From TOLSYN sp963849065 (lineage in GTDB: Bacteria > Acidobacteriota > Terriglobia > Terriglobales > Acidobacteriaceae), in contig CAWKFM010000002.1 of the NCBI GenBank assembly GCA_963849065.1, positions 496,001 through 560,000 of the forward strand: a DNA stretch of 64,000 nt, in the 5' to 3' direction. Positions 1 to 7,892 of this stretch are shown here, piece by piece. Each line of letters opens with the position of its first letter. Within the stretch, counting starts at the first letter, position 1. A model generated the notes under the pieces. That model saw only the letters and a list, made by a program, of their open reading frames with translations, was not told the origin of the DNA and searched no databases. The translations under genes and the position numbers were made by a program.

Positions 1-1
1 C

Positions 2-235
2 GACGCGGTGGTGTGGCTTCGCCTCGCCGTGGCGCATGAGAAAGTTCGCGAATATGAACTTGGCCTTGCCGACGCGGAGAAGGCTATTGTGAGCTCCCAG
101 GCGGGCAGTCCGGTACGAGAGCTGGCCGAGCAGGAGAAAGCGCGCCTGGTGGAACTGATTACCGTCAAGCCGGTCCAGAAGCCGTCCGGAGATTCCCCGG
201 CTGCCGGCGCGGACGAGGGAGTCCATTCGAACTAG
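2..235 (+). CDS. C-terminal fragment of a TPR-like protein (runs off left edge)
   Basis: The reading frame is open from base 2 and ends at TAG 233-235. The visible 78 residues begin inside a helical stretch (AVAHEKVREYELGLADAEKA) that looks like the second half of a tetratricopeptide-type repeat. A second amphipathic helix and a Pro/Ala/Asp-rich, probably disordered tail follow. TPR helices mediate protein-protein contacts, so no enzymatic role can be read from this piece. It ends 9 bases before rnc and probably shares its transcript. A GTG at position 8 lies inside the frame, but the coding appearance continues upstream, so it is treated as truncated by the window edge. Confidence 0.55.
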   Translation, partial: DAVVWLRLAVAHEKVREYELGLADAEKAIVSSQAGSPVRELAEQEKARLVELITVKPVQKPSGDSPAAGADEGVHSN

Positions 236-244
236 ACGTTCCTT

Positions 245-976
245 ATGAAGCATCTTCCACTGGACAATCTCGAAGAGGCATTGGGGCACCAGTTCGCCAA
301 TCGCGCATTGCTGGAGCAGGCCCTCACCCACAGCTCGTTCGCACGCGAGAGCTCCGAGCCCGCGACCGACAACGAGCAGATGGAGTTTTTGGGCGATGCC
401 GTGCTTCAACTGGTTGCGAGCCAGGAACTGTACCGGCGCTTCCCCGCCTATCAGGAGGGCGAGCTCTCCAAGCTGCGCGCTCATCTGGTCAATGCGCAGC
501 ATCTCGTACACTGCGCCCTGCATCTGCAACTGGGCAGCTATCTCCGGCTGGGGCGAGGCGAGGAGAAAACCGGAGGACGGCGCAAAACCGCTCTGCTGTC
601 GGACGCCGTGGAAGCCTTGCTGGCAGCGCTTTACCTCGATGGCGGGATGGTTCCGGCGCGCGCCTTTGTACTCTCCCACATACTGGAGCCTGAGCTTGAC
701 CGCCTCTCGGGAGCCAGCGGGGTCGTGCTGGTAGCGGATCACAAATCGCGGTTGCAGGAGTTGCTGCGCGCCGCGGGACGTCCCGAGCCCCGCTACGAGA
801 TGATCGGCGAAGAGGGTCCGGCGCATCACAAGAGCTTCACCATGCGGGTGATTGTGGCCGACGCCGCCAATCAGGAGTTGTTTGCCACCCTGGGCAGTGG
901 CAGCACCAAGAAAGCCGCCAGCCAGGTGGCAGCGCAGAAGGCGCTGGAACGCCTGCAGAGCGGTCACCATGAGTAA
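245..976 (+). CDS. rnc: Ribonuclease III
   Basis: This is a 243-residue double-strand-specific endoribonuclease that processes rRNA precursors and structured mRNAs. The N-terminal catalytic domain carries the family signature NEQMEFLGDAVL (about residues 43-54, metal ligands E47 and D51). The second acidic pair lies in LLSDAVEALLAALYLDGG near residue 120. The C-terminal third (from about residue 160) is a dsRNA-binding domain ending in the typical KKAASQVAAQKALERL helix. Length is normal for the family. The stop codon overlaps the start of the first signal peptidase gene (ATGAGTAA), so the two are translationally coupled, an rnc-lepB linkage seen in many bacteria. Confidence 0.97.
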   Translation: MKHLPLDNLEEALGHQFANRALLEQALTHSSFARESSEPATDNEQMEFLGDAVLQLVASQELYRRFPAYQEGELSKLRAHLVNAQHLVHCALHLQLGSYLRLGRGEEKTGGRRKTALLSDAVEALLAALYLDGGMVPARAFVLSHILEPELDRLSGASGVVLVADHKSRLQELLRAAGRPEPRYEMIGEEGPAHHKSFTMRVIVADAANQELFATLGSGSTKKAASQVAAQKALERLQSGHHE

Positions 977-1784
977 CCCCGGCCTGCCGGACGATCCGCC
1001 GCAAAACGAGGCGTACACCACGCCGGCCGAGTCGAGGCGCAGCCTTTGGGTGCTCGAACATCTGCAGTTCGCCCTGGTCGCGCTCACCGTTGCCCTGTTC
1101 GTCATCACCTTTATCGTCCAGGCCTTCCGCATTCCCTCCGGCTCCATGGAAGATACGCTGCTGGTGGGCGACTATCTGCTGGTCGATAAGACGCGCCTGG
1201 GCCCTGCCGGTGCATGGCAATTTCTGCTTCCCTATCAAGCGATCCACCGCGGCGACATCATTGTGTTTCACTATCCGGAGGACACGGCGCAGCATTTCGT
1301 CAAGCGCGTCATCGGGCTTCCGGGCGACCGCATACAATTGCGGGACGGCCGCGCGTATCTCGATGGGCGCGCCCTGGCTGAGCCCTATGTTGTGTTCAAA
1401 GAACATGTCCCAGACCCATATCGCGATGATTTTCCGGGCGGCGACTGGCGCGATGAGGACGTAAGCCGCCGCTGGGCCGCGCAGTTGCGCACTCTCGTCA
1501 AGAATGGAGAGCTGACCGTGCCGCGGGATTGCTATTTTGTCCTCGGCGATAATCGCGACCAGAGTCTGGACAGCCGGTACTGGGGCTTTGTGCCGCGCCA
1601 AAATGTCATCGGACGTCCGGTATTGATCTATTTCAGCCGAGTGGAAGCCGAAGAGGATGCGGGCGATGACGATGCCGCTGTGGCAAGCGGCCCGGCGAAT
1701 GATAAACTTTTTACGCTGCGTGCCCGCATCTCCCATCTGCTCGGCGACGTGCGCTGGCGGCGGATTCTGCGCCTGGCTCCCTGA
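969..1784 (+). CDS. lepB: Signal peptidase I (first of two)
   Basis: This is a 271-residue membrane serine protease that removes signal peptides from exported proteins. A single transmembrane segment at about residues 28-45 is followed by FRIPSGSMEDTLLVGDYLLVDK with the catalytic Ser. The general-base Lys lies in HFVKRVIGLPGDR, and GDNRDQSLDSRYWGFV is the conserved C-terminal box. The ATG at 969 is chosen because it overlaps the rnc stop; the frame stays open upstream inside rnc, but those residues do not look like protein of this family. Acidic DDDAA residues near the C-terminus are not typical. It is followed 28 bases later by a paralog. Confidence 0.95.
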   Translation: MSNPGLPDDPPQNEAYTTPAESRRSLWVLEHLQFALVALTVALFVITFIVQAFRIPSGSMEDTLLVGDYLLVDKTRLGPAGAWQFLLPYQAIHRGDIIVFHYPEDTAQHFVKRVIGLPGDRIQLRDGRAYLDGRALAEPYVVFKEHVPDPYRDDFPGGDWRDEDVSRRWAAQLRTLVKNGELTVPRDCYFVLGDNRDQSLDSRYWGFVPRQNVIGRPVLIYFSRVEAEEDAGDDDAAVASGPANDKLFTLRARISHLLGDVRWRRILRLAP

Positions 1785-1812
1785 AGCCGGGACAGATTAG
1801 GAATGGACTGAG

Positions 1813-2583
1813 TTGGCGATAGAAAAAGAAGCGGCGCGGCAACCGGAAGCAGCGAAGGAAACAACGGCGGAGTTCGTGGCCTCGATCGCCTCGGTGCTGG
1901 TCATCGGCCTGTTCATCATCACCTTCTGCATGCAGGCCTTTGAGATTCCAACCTCCTCCATGGAGAACACGCTGCTGATTGGGGATCACGTTTTCGTCGA
2001 TCGCGTGCGCCTGGCTCCCAAGGCGGACTATGTGGACAAGATCATTCCCTACCGCGACCCCACGCGAGGCGACGTCATTGTCTTCGTTTCACCATCCGAG
2101 CCTGGGCTATTTGTGGTCAAGCGTGTCATCGGGGTTCCCGGCGACCGCATTCACCTGCGTGGCGGCAAGGTCTATCTCAATGGCACACTGCAGGATGAGC
2201 CCTACGTCATCCACTCCCGCGGCGACTACAATCCCTACCGCGACGACTTCCCCGCGGTGTCCCCCACCGGCGACGATCAACTTTTCCCGGAGTGGCAGAT
2301 TCACCTGCCGGACTATGTTCAAGGCGGAGACATTGTGGTGCCGCCCCACTCGTACTTTGGGATGGGAGACAACCGCGACGTGAGTTATGACAGCCGCTAC
2401 TGGGGATTCATTCCCAGGGAAAACGTGGTGGGACGGCCCACGTTTATCTATTGGTCCTTCCAGACGCCCAGCGACCAGTACACCAAGACCAGTGTCGGCG
2501 ACCGGGTAGCGTTTTTCGTCCACATCGTGACCCACTTCTTCAACGACACCCGCTGGTCACGCATGTTGCATGTGGTGCGCTAG
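1813..2583 (+). CDS. lepB: Signal peptidase I (second of two)
   Basis: This 256-residue paralog of the preceding gene has the same architecture: one N-terminal transmembrane helix, then FEIPTSSMENTLLIGDHVFVDR with the catalytic Ser, VVKRVIGVPGDRIHLRGG with the catalytic Lys, and GMGDNRDVSYDSRYWGFI. Both catalytic residues are intact, so both copies should be active. The start is a TTG, with AGGA about ten bases upstream; no better in-frame ATG precedes the transmembrane helix. The stop TAG touches the ATG of the AsmA-like gene. Both paralogs contain an inserted segment (PYRDDFP region) between the Lys motif and the GDNRD box, suggesting a local duplication. Confidence 0.94.
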   Translation: MAIEKEAARQPEAAKETTAEFVASIASVLVIGLFIITFCMQAFEIPTSSMENTLLIGDHVFVDRVRLAPKADYVDKIIPYRDPTRGDVIVFVSPSEPGLFVVKRVIGVPGDRIHLRGGKVYLNGTLQDEPYVIHSRGDYNPYRDDFPAVSPTGDDQLFPEWQIHLPDYVQGGDIVVPPHSYFGMGDNRDVSYDSRYWGFIPRENVVGRPTFIYWSFQTPSDQYTKTSVGDRVAFFVHIVTHFFNDTRWSRMLHVVR

Positions 2584-5100
2584 ATGGAAGGCAGAGCCTC
2601 CGGCAAGGCGATTCGCCGCGGCATCGTCATTGCAGTCCTGCTGGCGGCGGCCCTGGTGCTGCCACCGTTTATCAACGTCGGGCGGTATAAAGGCCGCGTC
2701 ATCGATTCGATGAGCAAGGCCCTGGGCCGTCCCGTTACCTGCGATTCAATCGAGTTGCGTCTGCTTCCCCAACCGGGCTTCTATCTGGCCAACGTTGCCA
2801 TCGGCGACGACCCCGCCTACAGCCTTGAGCCCATCCTGCACGCCGAAGAGGTCAACGCGTACCTCGGTGTCAGCTCGCTGTGGCGCGGCCACATGGAGAT
2901 TGCCCGCCTCAACCTGAACTATCCCAGCCTGAACCTGGTGGAACGCGACGATGGCAGCTGGAATCTCGAATCGCTTTTGTGGAAGGCCGCGCGCACCCAG
3001 GCCGCGCCCACCGCGACCCGCCTCTCCATTTCACGTCCCCGCTTCCCTTACATAGAGGCGACGAATGGGCGCATCAATTTCAAATATGGTTTGAGAAAAA
3101 GTGTCTTCTCCTTCACGGAGGCCGACTTCGCGCTTTGGAGTCCGGCGGAGAACCAGTGGCGCATGCGACTGGAAGCGCGGCCGGTGCGGACCGATATGCC
3201 GGTCACCGACACGGGCACGGTGAAGGCCGAGGCCACCGTGCAGCGCGCCGAACTGTTGCGCGATGCACCCATGAAAGCCACCGTCACCTGGGAGCGGGTA
3301 CAGCTCGGAAATCTTACCCGCCTCATCGAGGGGGAAGATCGCGGGTGGCGCGGAGCCCTGGACATGAGTGCACAACTGTCGGGCTCTCCGGCGGCGCTGC
3401 ATTTCACCACCAGCGCCGAACTGCGCGACTTCCGCCGCTTCGATATTTCGACGGGCGACGCTGCGAATCTCAGTGCGAGTTGCGAGGGCGAGCTCAACGT
3501 GAGCACGATCCTGCTGCAACACACCGAGTGCCGTCTTCCCTTGAACGGCGGGCAACTCTCCGTGCAGGGCACCATGCAGGGGCTTCACTCACCGCACTAC
3601 GATTTGACGATCGCCGCCGAAAACATCGGTGCCGATGCTGTGCTCAACCTGGCGCGGCGCGCCAAGCACAACTTGCCGGAGGACCTGACCGCCGCCGGCA
3701 TCATCTCGGCGTCCTTCCATGGCAGCCGTGTGAGCGAAGCGCCTTCTTCGTGGGTTGGCAACCTGGAGGTGAACTCGCTTGCGGTTCGCTCCTCGGTGCT
3801 GGGAAAGGCACTGACGATCAACAAGGCGGTGGCCGCGATCAACACCGCCGGAGCGCTCCCGCTTGGCCGTCGCGGCCGTCGTGCAAAAGCCTCGCCGCCG
3901 CTGCGCGCACTGGTGGTGCAGAGCTTCGACCTGCCGCTGGGCGCCGCCACTCCGGCCAAGATCGATGGCACGCTCGACCGCGAGCACTTTGCGCTGCATC
4001 TCAAGGGCGACGCCACGCTGGAGCGTCTCCAGCAATTTGCCCGGGCTTGGGGCATCGGTGCGCCGAAATTCTCCCTCACCGGTCCGGCAGCCATCGATCT
4101 GCTGATCGGCGGCGATTGGGCCTCGTTTGAAGCGCCCCAGGTCACCGGCACCGCGCAGTTGAAGAACGCGCACGCCCAGGTGCCCGGACTCTCCGCGCCG
4201 GTCGAAATTTCCAGCGCCCGCGTTGAACTCGACCGCGACCGCATCGCTCTGCGCAATGCCTCCGCCACCATCGGCAAGATTTCCCTTGGCGGCAGCGCCG
4301 GCTTTCCGCGCTCCTGCGACGCGGACTCGCCCTGCCAGGCCAGCTTCGACCTCAGCACCGACGACCTGAATCCAGAGCGATGGAATGAGGTGCTCAATCC
4401 CCACGTCAAGAAAACTCCCTGGTACTATTTTGGAGACACGCGGAGCGGCAGCAACGTCTTCGCCACCCTCCGCACCACCGGACACATCACCTCCCGCCAC
4501 CTCACGCTCGGCACGATCACTGGCTCCGCCTTTGAGACGGACTTCTCCAGCGACAACGGAATGCTGGAGTTGAAGAACACCCGCGCCGATCTGTTCGGCG
4601 GCAAAGTCTCCGGGGACTGGAAGATTGACTTCACGGGCGGCGAGCCAAGCTATGAATCCATCGGTAGCGCCGAGCGGATTCAGGCTGAAAAGCTCACGCC
4701 GCTGCTTAAGGCGTCCGTTGGCACCGGCACCGTGGGGGTGCAATACGAGCTGAAAATGACCGGCTGGGATGCCGCCTCGCTCATGAACTCGGCCTCTGCC
4801 GAAGCCGCGTTCAGCTGGACGGGCGGAGCGCTGAAAGTTTCTCCCGATCCACCGGCGCCCATGCGCGTGTTTACCGGCAAAGGCAAAGCCGCATTGGACA
4901 AAGACGGCTGGACGATCTCCGCCAGTCAATGGAAGACGCCCGACGGCACCTATCATTTGGACGGACAGGTATCGCGTGATTCCGTTCTCGCCCTGGAATT
5001 CTCGCAGGACAATGGCTCTGAATGGAAGGTAAGCGGCACGCTGGCCAAACCGCAGACGGGCATGGCTGCTCCGGAACCCACCCAGGCGCGGCGTAGATGA
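2584..5100 (+). CDS. AsmA family protein
   Basis: This 838-residue protein has an N-terminal membrane anchor (about residues 12-31), followed by GRYKGRVIDSMSKALGRPVTC, the usual opening of AsmA-type proteins. A long periplasmic beta-rich region and a C-terminal AsmA-like domain (around FETDFSSDNGMLELKNTRADLFGGKVSGDW) follow. AsmA-like proteins of Gram-negative bacteria are linked to outer-membrane biogenesis and inter-membrane lipid transport; a specific role for this member is inference. The gene starts directly after the lepB stop and ends in ATGA overlap with the next exported protein, so the two are probably co-translated. Confidence 0.85.
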   Translation: MEGRASGKAIRRGIVIAVLLAAALVLPPFINVGRYKGRVIDSMSKALGRPVTCDSIELRLLPQPGFYLANVAIGDDPAYSLEPILHAEEVNAYLGVSSLWRGHMEIARLNLNYPSLNLVERDDGSWNLESLLWKAARTQAAPTATRLSISRPRFPYIEATNGRINFKYGLRKSVFSFTEADFALWSPAENQWRMRLEARPVRTDMPVTDTGTVKAEATVQRAELLRDAPMKATVTWERVQLGNLTRLIEGEDRGWRGALDMSAQLSGSPAALHFTTSAELRDFRRFDISTGDAANLSASCEGELNVSTILLQHTECRLPLNGGQLSVQGTMQGLHSPHYDLTIAAENIGADAVLNLARRAKHNLPEDLTAAGIISASFHGSRVSEAPSSWVGNLEVNSLAVRSSVLGKALTINKAVAAINTAGALPLGRRGRRAKASPPLRALVVQSFDLPLGAATPAKIDGTLDREHFALHLKGDATLERLQQFARAWGIGAPKFSLTGPAAIDLLIGGDWASFEAPQVTGTAQLKNAHAQVPGLSAPVEISSARVELDRDRIALRNASATIGKISLGGSAGFPRSCDADSPCQASFDLSTDDLNPERWNEVLNPHVKKTPWYYFGDTRSGSNVFATLRTTGHITSRHLTLGTITGSAFETDFSSDNGMLELKNTRADLFGGKVSGDWKIDFTGGEPSYESIGSAERIQAEKLTPLLKASVGTGTVGVQYELKMTGWDAASLMNSASAEAAFSWTGGALKVSPDPPAPMRVFTGKGKAALDKDGWTISASQWKTPDGTYHLDGQVSRDSVLALEFSQDNGSEWKVSGTLAKPQTGMAAPEPTQARRR

Positions 5101-5705
5101 AGGCTCGCTGCGTGATCGCGACGCTGCGAGCGGCCGCGCTGCCAGTTCTCCTGCTCGCGCTGTTGGGAACATTGCCGTTGCGCGGCCAGCAGGCGCATTC
5201 TGCCGCCTTCGACGACGCCGTGAAAAAATTTGCTTGGCTGGGCGAAAACGGTCGCAGCACCAATCCCTCTACGCATCCCACGGTGCTCAAGGCCGACGAG
5301 TGGGACGCTTACCTCAACGAGGGCGGCGTCAAATTGCCTGAGGGCATCTCCCATATCCGCATCACCAGCGAGCCTGGGATTGCTCACGGCGAGGCCGAGA
5401 TCGACTTCGACCGGCTCACCGCCAACCGCACCCGCAGCAATCCGTTTCTGGCGCTCTTCACCGGCAAACACCAGGTTATGGGGACGGCCCATCTGTCTGC
5501 CGCCAACGGTGTGGGCAGCCTGGAGGTAGACTCCGTTCTGTTTGATGGCGTTGAGGTTCCGCGCCTGGCCCTGGAGTTTTTTGCCAGCCGCTACCTGCGC
5601 CCCAAGTATGGCAACGCCGTCGGCATGGACTCGACCTTTGCTTTGCACAATCGCATCGACACGGCGATGGTCGGCGTCAATCAGGTCACGATTACGCAAC
5701 GCTGA
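5097..5705 (+). CDS. Exported protein of unknown function coupled to the AsmA-like gene
   Basis: This 202-residue protein starts with a hydrophobic signal sequence (LPVLLLALLGTLPLRGQQA, probable cleavage near residue 27). I do not recognise a named domain. The mature part has a short helical start, then alternating beta-type stretches (ISHIRITSEPGIAHGEAEIDFDRL) resembling a small beta-rich module that could match the repeats of its AsmA-like neighbour. The 4-base ATGA overlap with that gene strongly suggests a joint role in the periplasm. No cysteines or obvious catalytic motif are seen in the mature part. Confidence 0.7.
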   Translation: MKARCVIATLRAAALPVLLLALLGTLPLRGQQAHSAAFDDAVKKFAWLGENGRSTNPSTHPTVLKADEWDAYLNEGGVKLPEGISHIRITSEPGIAHGEAEIDFDRLTANRTRSNPFLALFTGKHQVMGTAHLSAANGVGSLEVDSVLFDGVEVPRLALEFFASRYLRPKYGNAVGMDSTFALHNRIDTAMVGVNQVTITQR

Positions 5706-5798
5706 GCTGACGAGGCGACCAACGGCCGTTCCGCACCCGCCGCCGCAACAACGTCGCCGTGGTAACATTGAGGTTTCGGGCATGTTGTAGAAGTTCTC

Positions 5799-5840
5799 CG
5801 GCGGCGAGCCGGGGTTACCCGCTGCCCAGGCTCGCCGCCG
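5799..5840. repeat. 12-bp perfect inverted repeat before trpS
   Basis: CGGCGGCGAGCC (5799-5810) and GGCTCGCCGCCG (5829-5840) form a perfect 12-bp GC-rich stem with an 18-base loop. No U-run follows on either strand, so it is not a standard intrinsic terminator. It ends directly before an ATG at 5841 and 45 bases before the preferred trpS start at 5886, so it would be part of the 5' leader. No tryptophan-codon-rich leader ORF or T-box-like specifier was found around it. Confidence 0.6.
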
Positions 5841-5885
5841 ATGGCCGCGAGCACTTTTCCGAAGGATTCCCCGAGAGAGAAACGG

Positions 5886-6977
5886 ATGCCGGAAGAAGCA
5901 AAACAAGCTGCGAACCGCCGTGTACTGAGCGGCATGAGACCGACCGGCAAGCTGCACATTGGCCACTACGTGGGCGCGCTGCAGAACTGGATCCGTCTGC
6001 AGAACGACTACGAGTGTTTTTTCTTCGCCGCCGACTGGCACGCGCTCACGACCGATTACGCGGACACTTCGCGGGTGAAGAACAATATTTTTGAGATGGT
6101 CTTCGACTGGCTGGCCGCCGGGCTCGATCCGGAGAAGGCGACCATCTTTATCCAGTCGCATGTGCCGCAGCACGCCGAGTTGCACCTGCTGCTCTCGATG
6201 ATGACCCCCTTGGGCTGGCTGGAGCGCGTGCCGACCTACAAGGACCAGAAGGAGCAGCTGAAGGAAAAGGACCTGAACACCTACGGATTCCTGGGCTATC
6301 CGCTGCTGCAGTCGGCCGACATTCTGCTGTATAAGGCAGCGCACGTTCCGGTAGGCGAAGACCAGGTTGCGCACGTGGAGATCACGCGGGAGATTGCGCG
6401 GAGATTCAATCAGTTCTATCCGGCGCGCGAAGGGAATGATGTCGTCGTTCCGTCGCGCGATGTTTTTCCTGAGCCGCATCCGCTTAAGAGCGCGGCTCCG
6501 AAGCTTCCCGGGACCGATGGGCGCAAGATGTCCAAGTCGTATGGCAACTCCATCCTGCTTAGCGATCCCGAGGCAGATGTTCGCAAGAAATTGAAGACGA
6601 TGGTCACCGATCCGGCGCGCATTCGCCGCACCGATGTGGGCAATCCGGATATCTGCCCGGTGGGCGATCTGCACAAGATTTTCAGCTCCGAAGAGACTAT
6701 GGCTGCGGTTCGCCAGGGCTGCACCACCGCCGGCATCGGCTGTATTCAGTGCAAGGGATGGGTGGCGGATAATATCGTCGCCATGCTGAATCCGATCCAG
6801 GAGCGACGCCGCACTTATGAGAACAATCCCAGGCTGGCCTGGGATATTCTCGAAGCCGGTTCGGCGCGCGCCCGCAAGGCAGCCGATCAGACCCTAGGCG
6901 AGGTGCGCGAGGCGATGGGCATGTCGCTGGGCTACGAATATCCGGAAAACCGGGCGCCGGGGACGGTAGCGGAGTAG
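5886..6977 (+). CDS. trpS: Tryptophanyl-tRNA synthetase
   Basis: This 363-residue class I aminoacyl-tRNA synthetase charges tRNA-Trp. The HIGH-type motif is GKLHIGHYVGAL and the KMSKS loop is GRKMSKSYGNS. SGMRPTGKLH and FFFAADWHALTT are typical of bacterial TrpRS. The start at 5886 is preferred because GAGAGA lies a few bases upstream, while the in-frame ATG at 5841 abuts a strong hairpin and has no good ribosome-binding site. Four Cys residues near the C-terminal third (CPVGDLH, GCTTAGIGCIQC) resemble a metal-binding cluster known in some TrpRS. It is followed after 6 bases by scpA. Confidence 0.96.
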   Translation: MPEEAKQAANRRVLSGMRPTGKLHIGHYVGALQNWIRLQNDYECFFFAADWHALTTDYADTSRVKNNIFEMVFDWLAAGLDPEKATIFIQSHVPQHAELHLLLSMMTPLGWLERVPTYKDQKEQLKEKDLNTYGFLGYPLLQSADILLYKAAHVPVGEDQVAHVEITREIARRFNQFYPAREGNDVVVPSRDVFPEPHPLKSAAPKLPGTDGRKMSKSYGNSILLSDPEADVRKKLKTMVTDPARIRRTDVGNPDICPVGDLHKIFSSEETMAAVRQGCTTAGIGCIQCKGWVADNIVAMLNPIQERRRTYENNPRLAWDILEAGSARARKAADQTLGEVREAMGMSLGYEYPENRAPGTVAE

Positions 6978-6983
6978 AAAAAG

Positions 6984-7838
6984 ATGAGCGAACGGCCAGC
7001 GACGAAGAATCCGGAGAACGCCGGCGGAAAGCCGGATGCCCGCAAGGCTGCGCCCGAACTCGCCGATATTTTTCCCTTTTCGGTGAGCGTGGGCAGCGTC
7101 TATGACGGGCCGCTCGATCTGCTGCTGGACCTGATTCGCAAGCAGGACATCGATATCTACGACATTCCCATTGCGCAGATCACGGCGCAGTATCTGGCCT
7201 ACGTCGAGCATATCCGCAACTTCGATATCGACCTGGCGGCGGAGTTCATCTACACGGCCTCGCTGCTCATTCAGATCAAGTCCAAGATGCTGCTGCCCAA
7301 AGACCCCAGCGCGCCGCCCGAAGAACAGGACCCGCGGCTGGAGTTGGTGAACCGCCTGCTCGAACACGAGCGCTACAAGCAGGCCGCGCAGATGCTTCTG
7401 CAAAAGCAGCAGCTCGAAGAGGCGGTGCTCAGCAATCCCGCACTCAAGGATTTCCGCGATGCAGAGGGTACCGAGCCAGAGTTGGCCGCCGACGTCATCG
7501 ACCTGGTGCGAACCTTTCAGCAGATTCTGGATCGCGTGAAGAACCGCCCAACGCTCCAGGTGGATGAAGAGGGCGTCAGCGTAGGGCAGATGATCGAGTA
7601 CGTGCGCCGCCGCCTGATGGTTGAGGACCGCCCCATCCGGCTGAAACAACTGTTGCGTCACCTGCGCTCGCGTCCGGCGCTCATCTGCGCGTTCCTTGCG
7701 CTGCTGGAGATGATCCGGTTGCAGGCGGTGGTCTGCCGGCAGGATGATGTCTTTGGTGAGGTGGTGCTCAAGAAGTCTTCCGGCTTTGATCGCCTGGTAG
7801 ATGAAGGCGGCACGGCCGTGCGCGACGACTGGCAATAG
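6984..7838 (+). CDS. scpA: Segregation and condensation protein A
   Basis: This 284-residue kleisin subunit links the SMC heads and works with ScpB in chromosome organisation and segregation. The N-terminal FSVSVGSVYDGPLDLLLDLIRKQDIDIYDIPIAQITAQYL is the hallmark of the family (quoted from Val and Asp-rich stretches around residues 35-75 and interrupted here only by common substitutions). The C-terminal winged-helix region contains ALICAFLALLEMIRLQAV. Length is normal. It is followed by scpB about 50 bases downstream, the usual partner. Confidence 0.94.
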   Translation: MSERPATKNPENAGGKPDARKAAPELADIFPFSVSVGSVYDGPLDLLLDLIRKQDIDIYDIPIAQITAQYLAYVEHIRNFDIDLAAEFIYTASLLIQIKSKMLLPKDPSAPPEEQDPRLELVNRLLEHERYKQAAQMLLQKQQLEEAVLSNPALKDFRDAEGTEPELAADVIDLVRTFQQILDRVKNRPTLQVDEEGVSVGQMIEYVRRRLMVEDRPIRLKQLLRHLRSRPALICAFLALLEMIRLQAVVCRQDDVFGEVVLKKSSGFDRLVDEGGTAVRDDWQ

Positions 7839-7892
7839 GTCGGTGCTTCGGCAAGCAAGTCAACATTGGTTTAAATGCATGAGTCTGAGAGC

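Noticed and set aside
3589..5172. Long open frame antisense to the AsmA-like gene
   Set aside because: Arg/Gly-rich without any domain; the plus-strand protein has an anchor and family pattern.
5706..5885. Tryptophan attenuator or T-box upstream of trpS
   Set aside because: There is no leader ORF with tandem Trp codons, no terminator with U-run and no T-box-like motif; only a plain hairpin.
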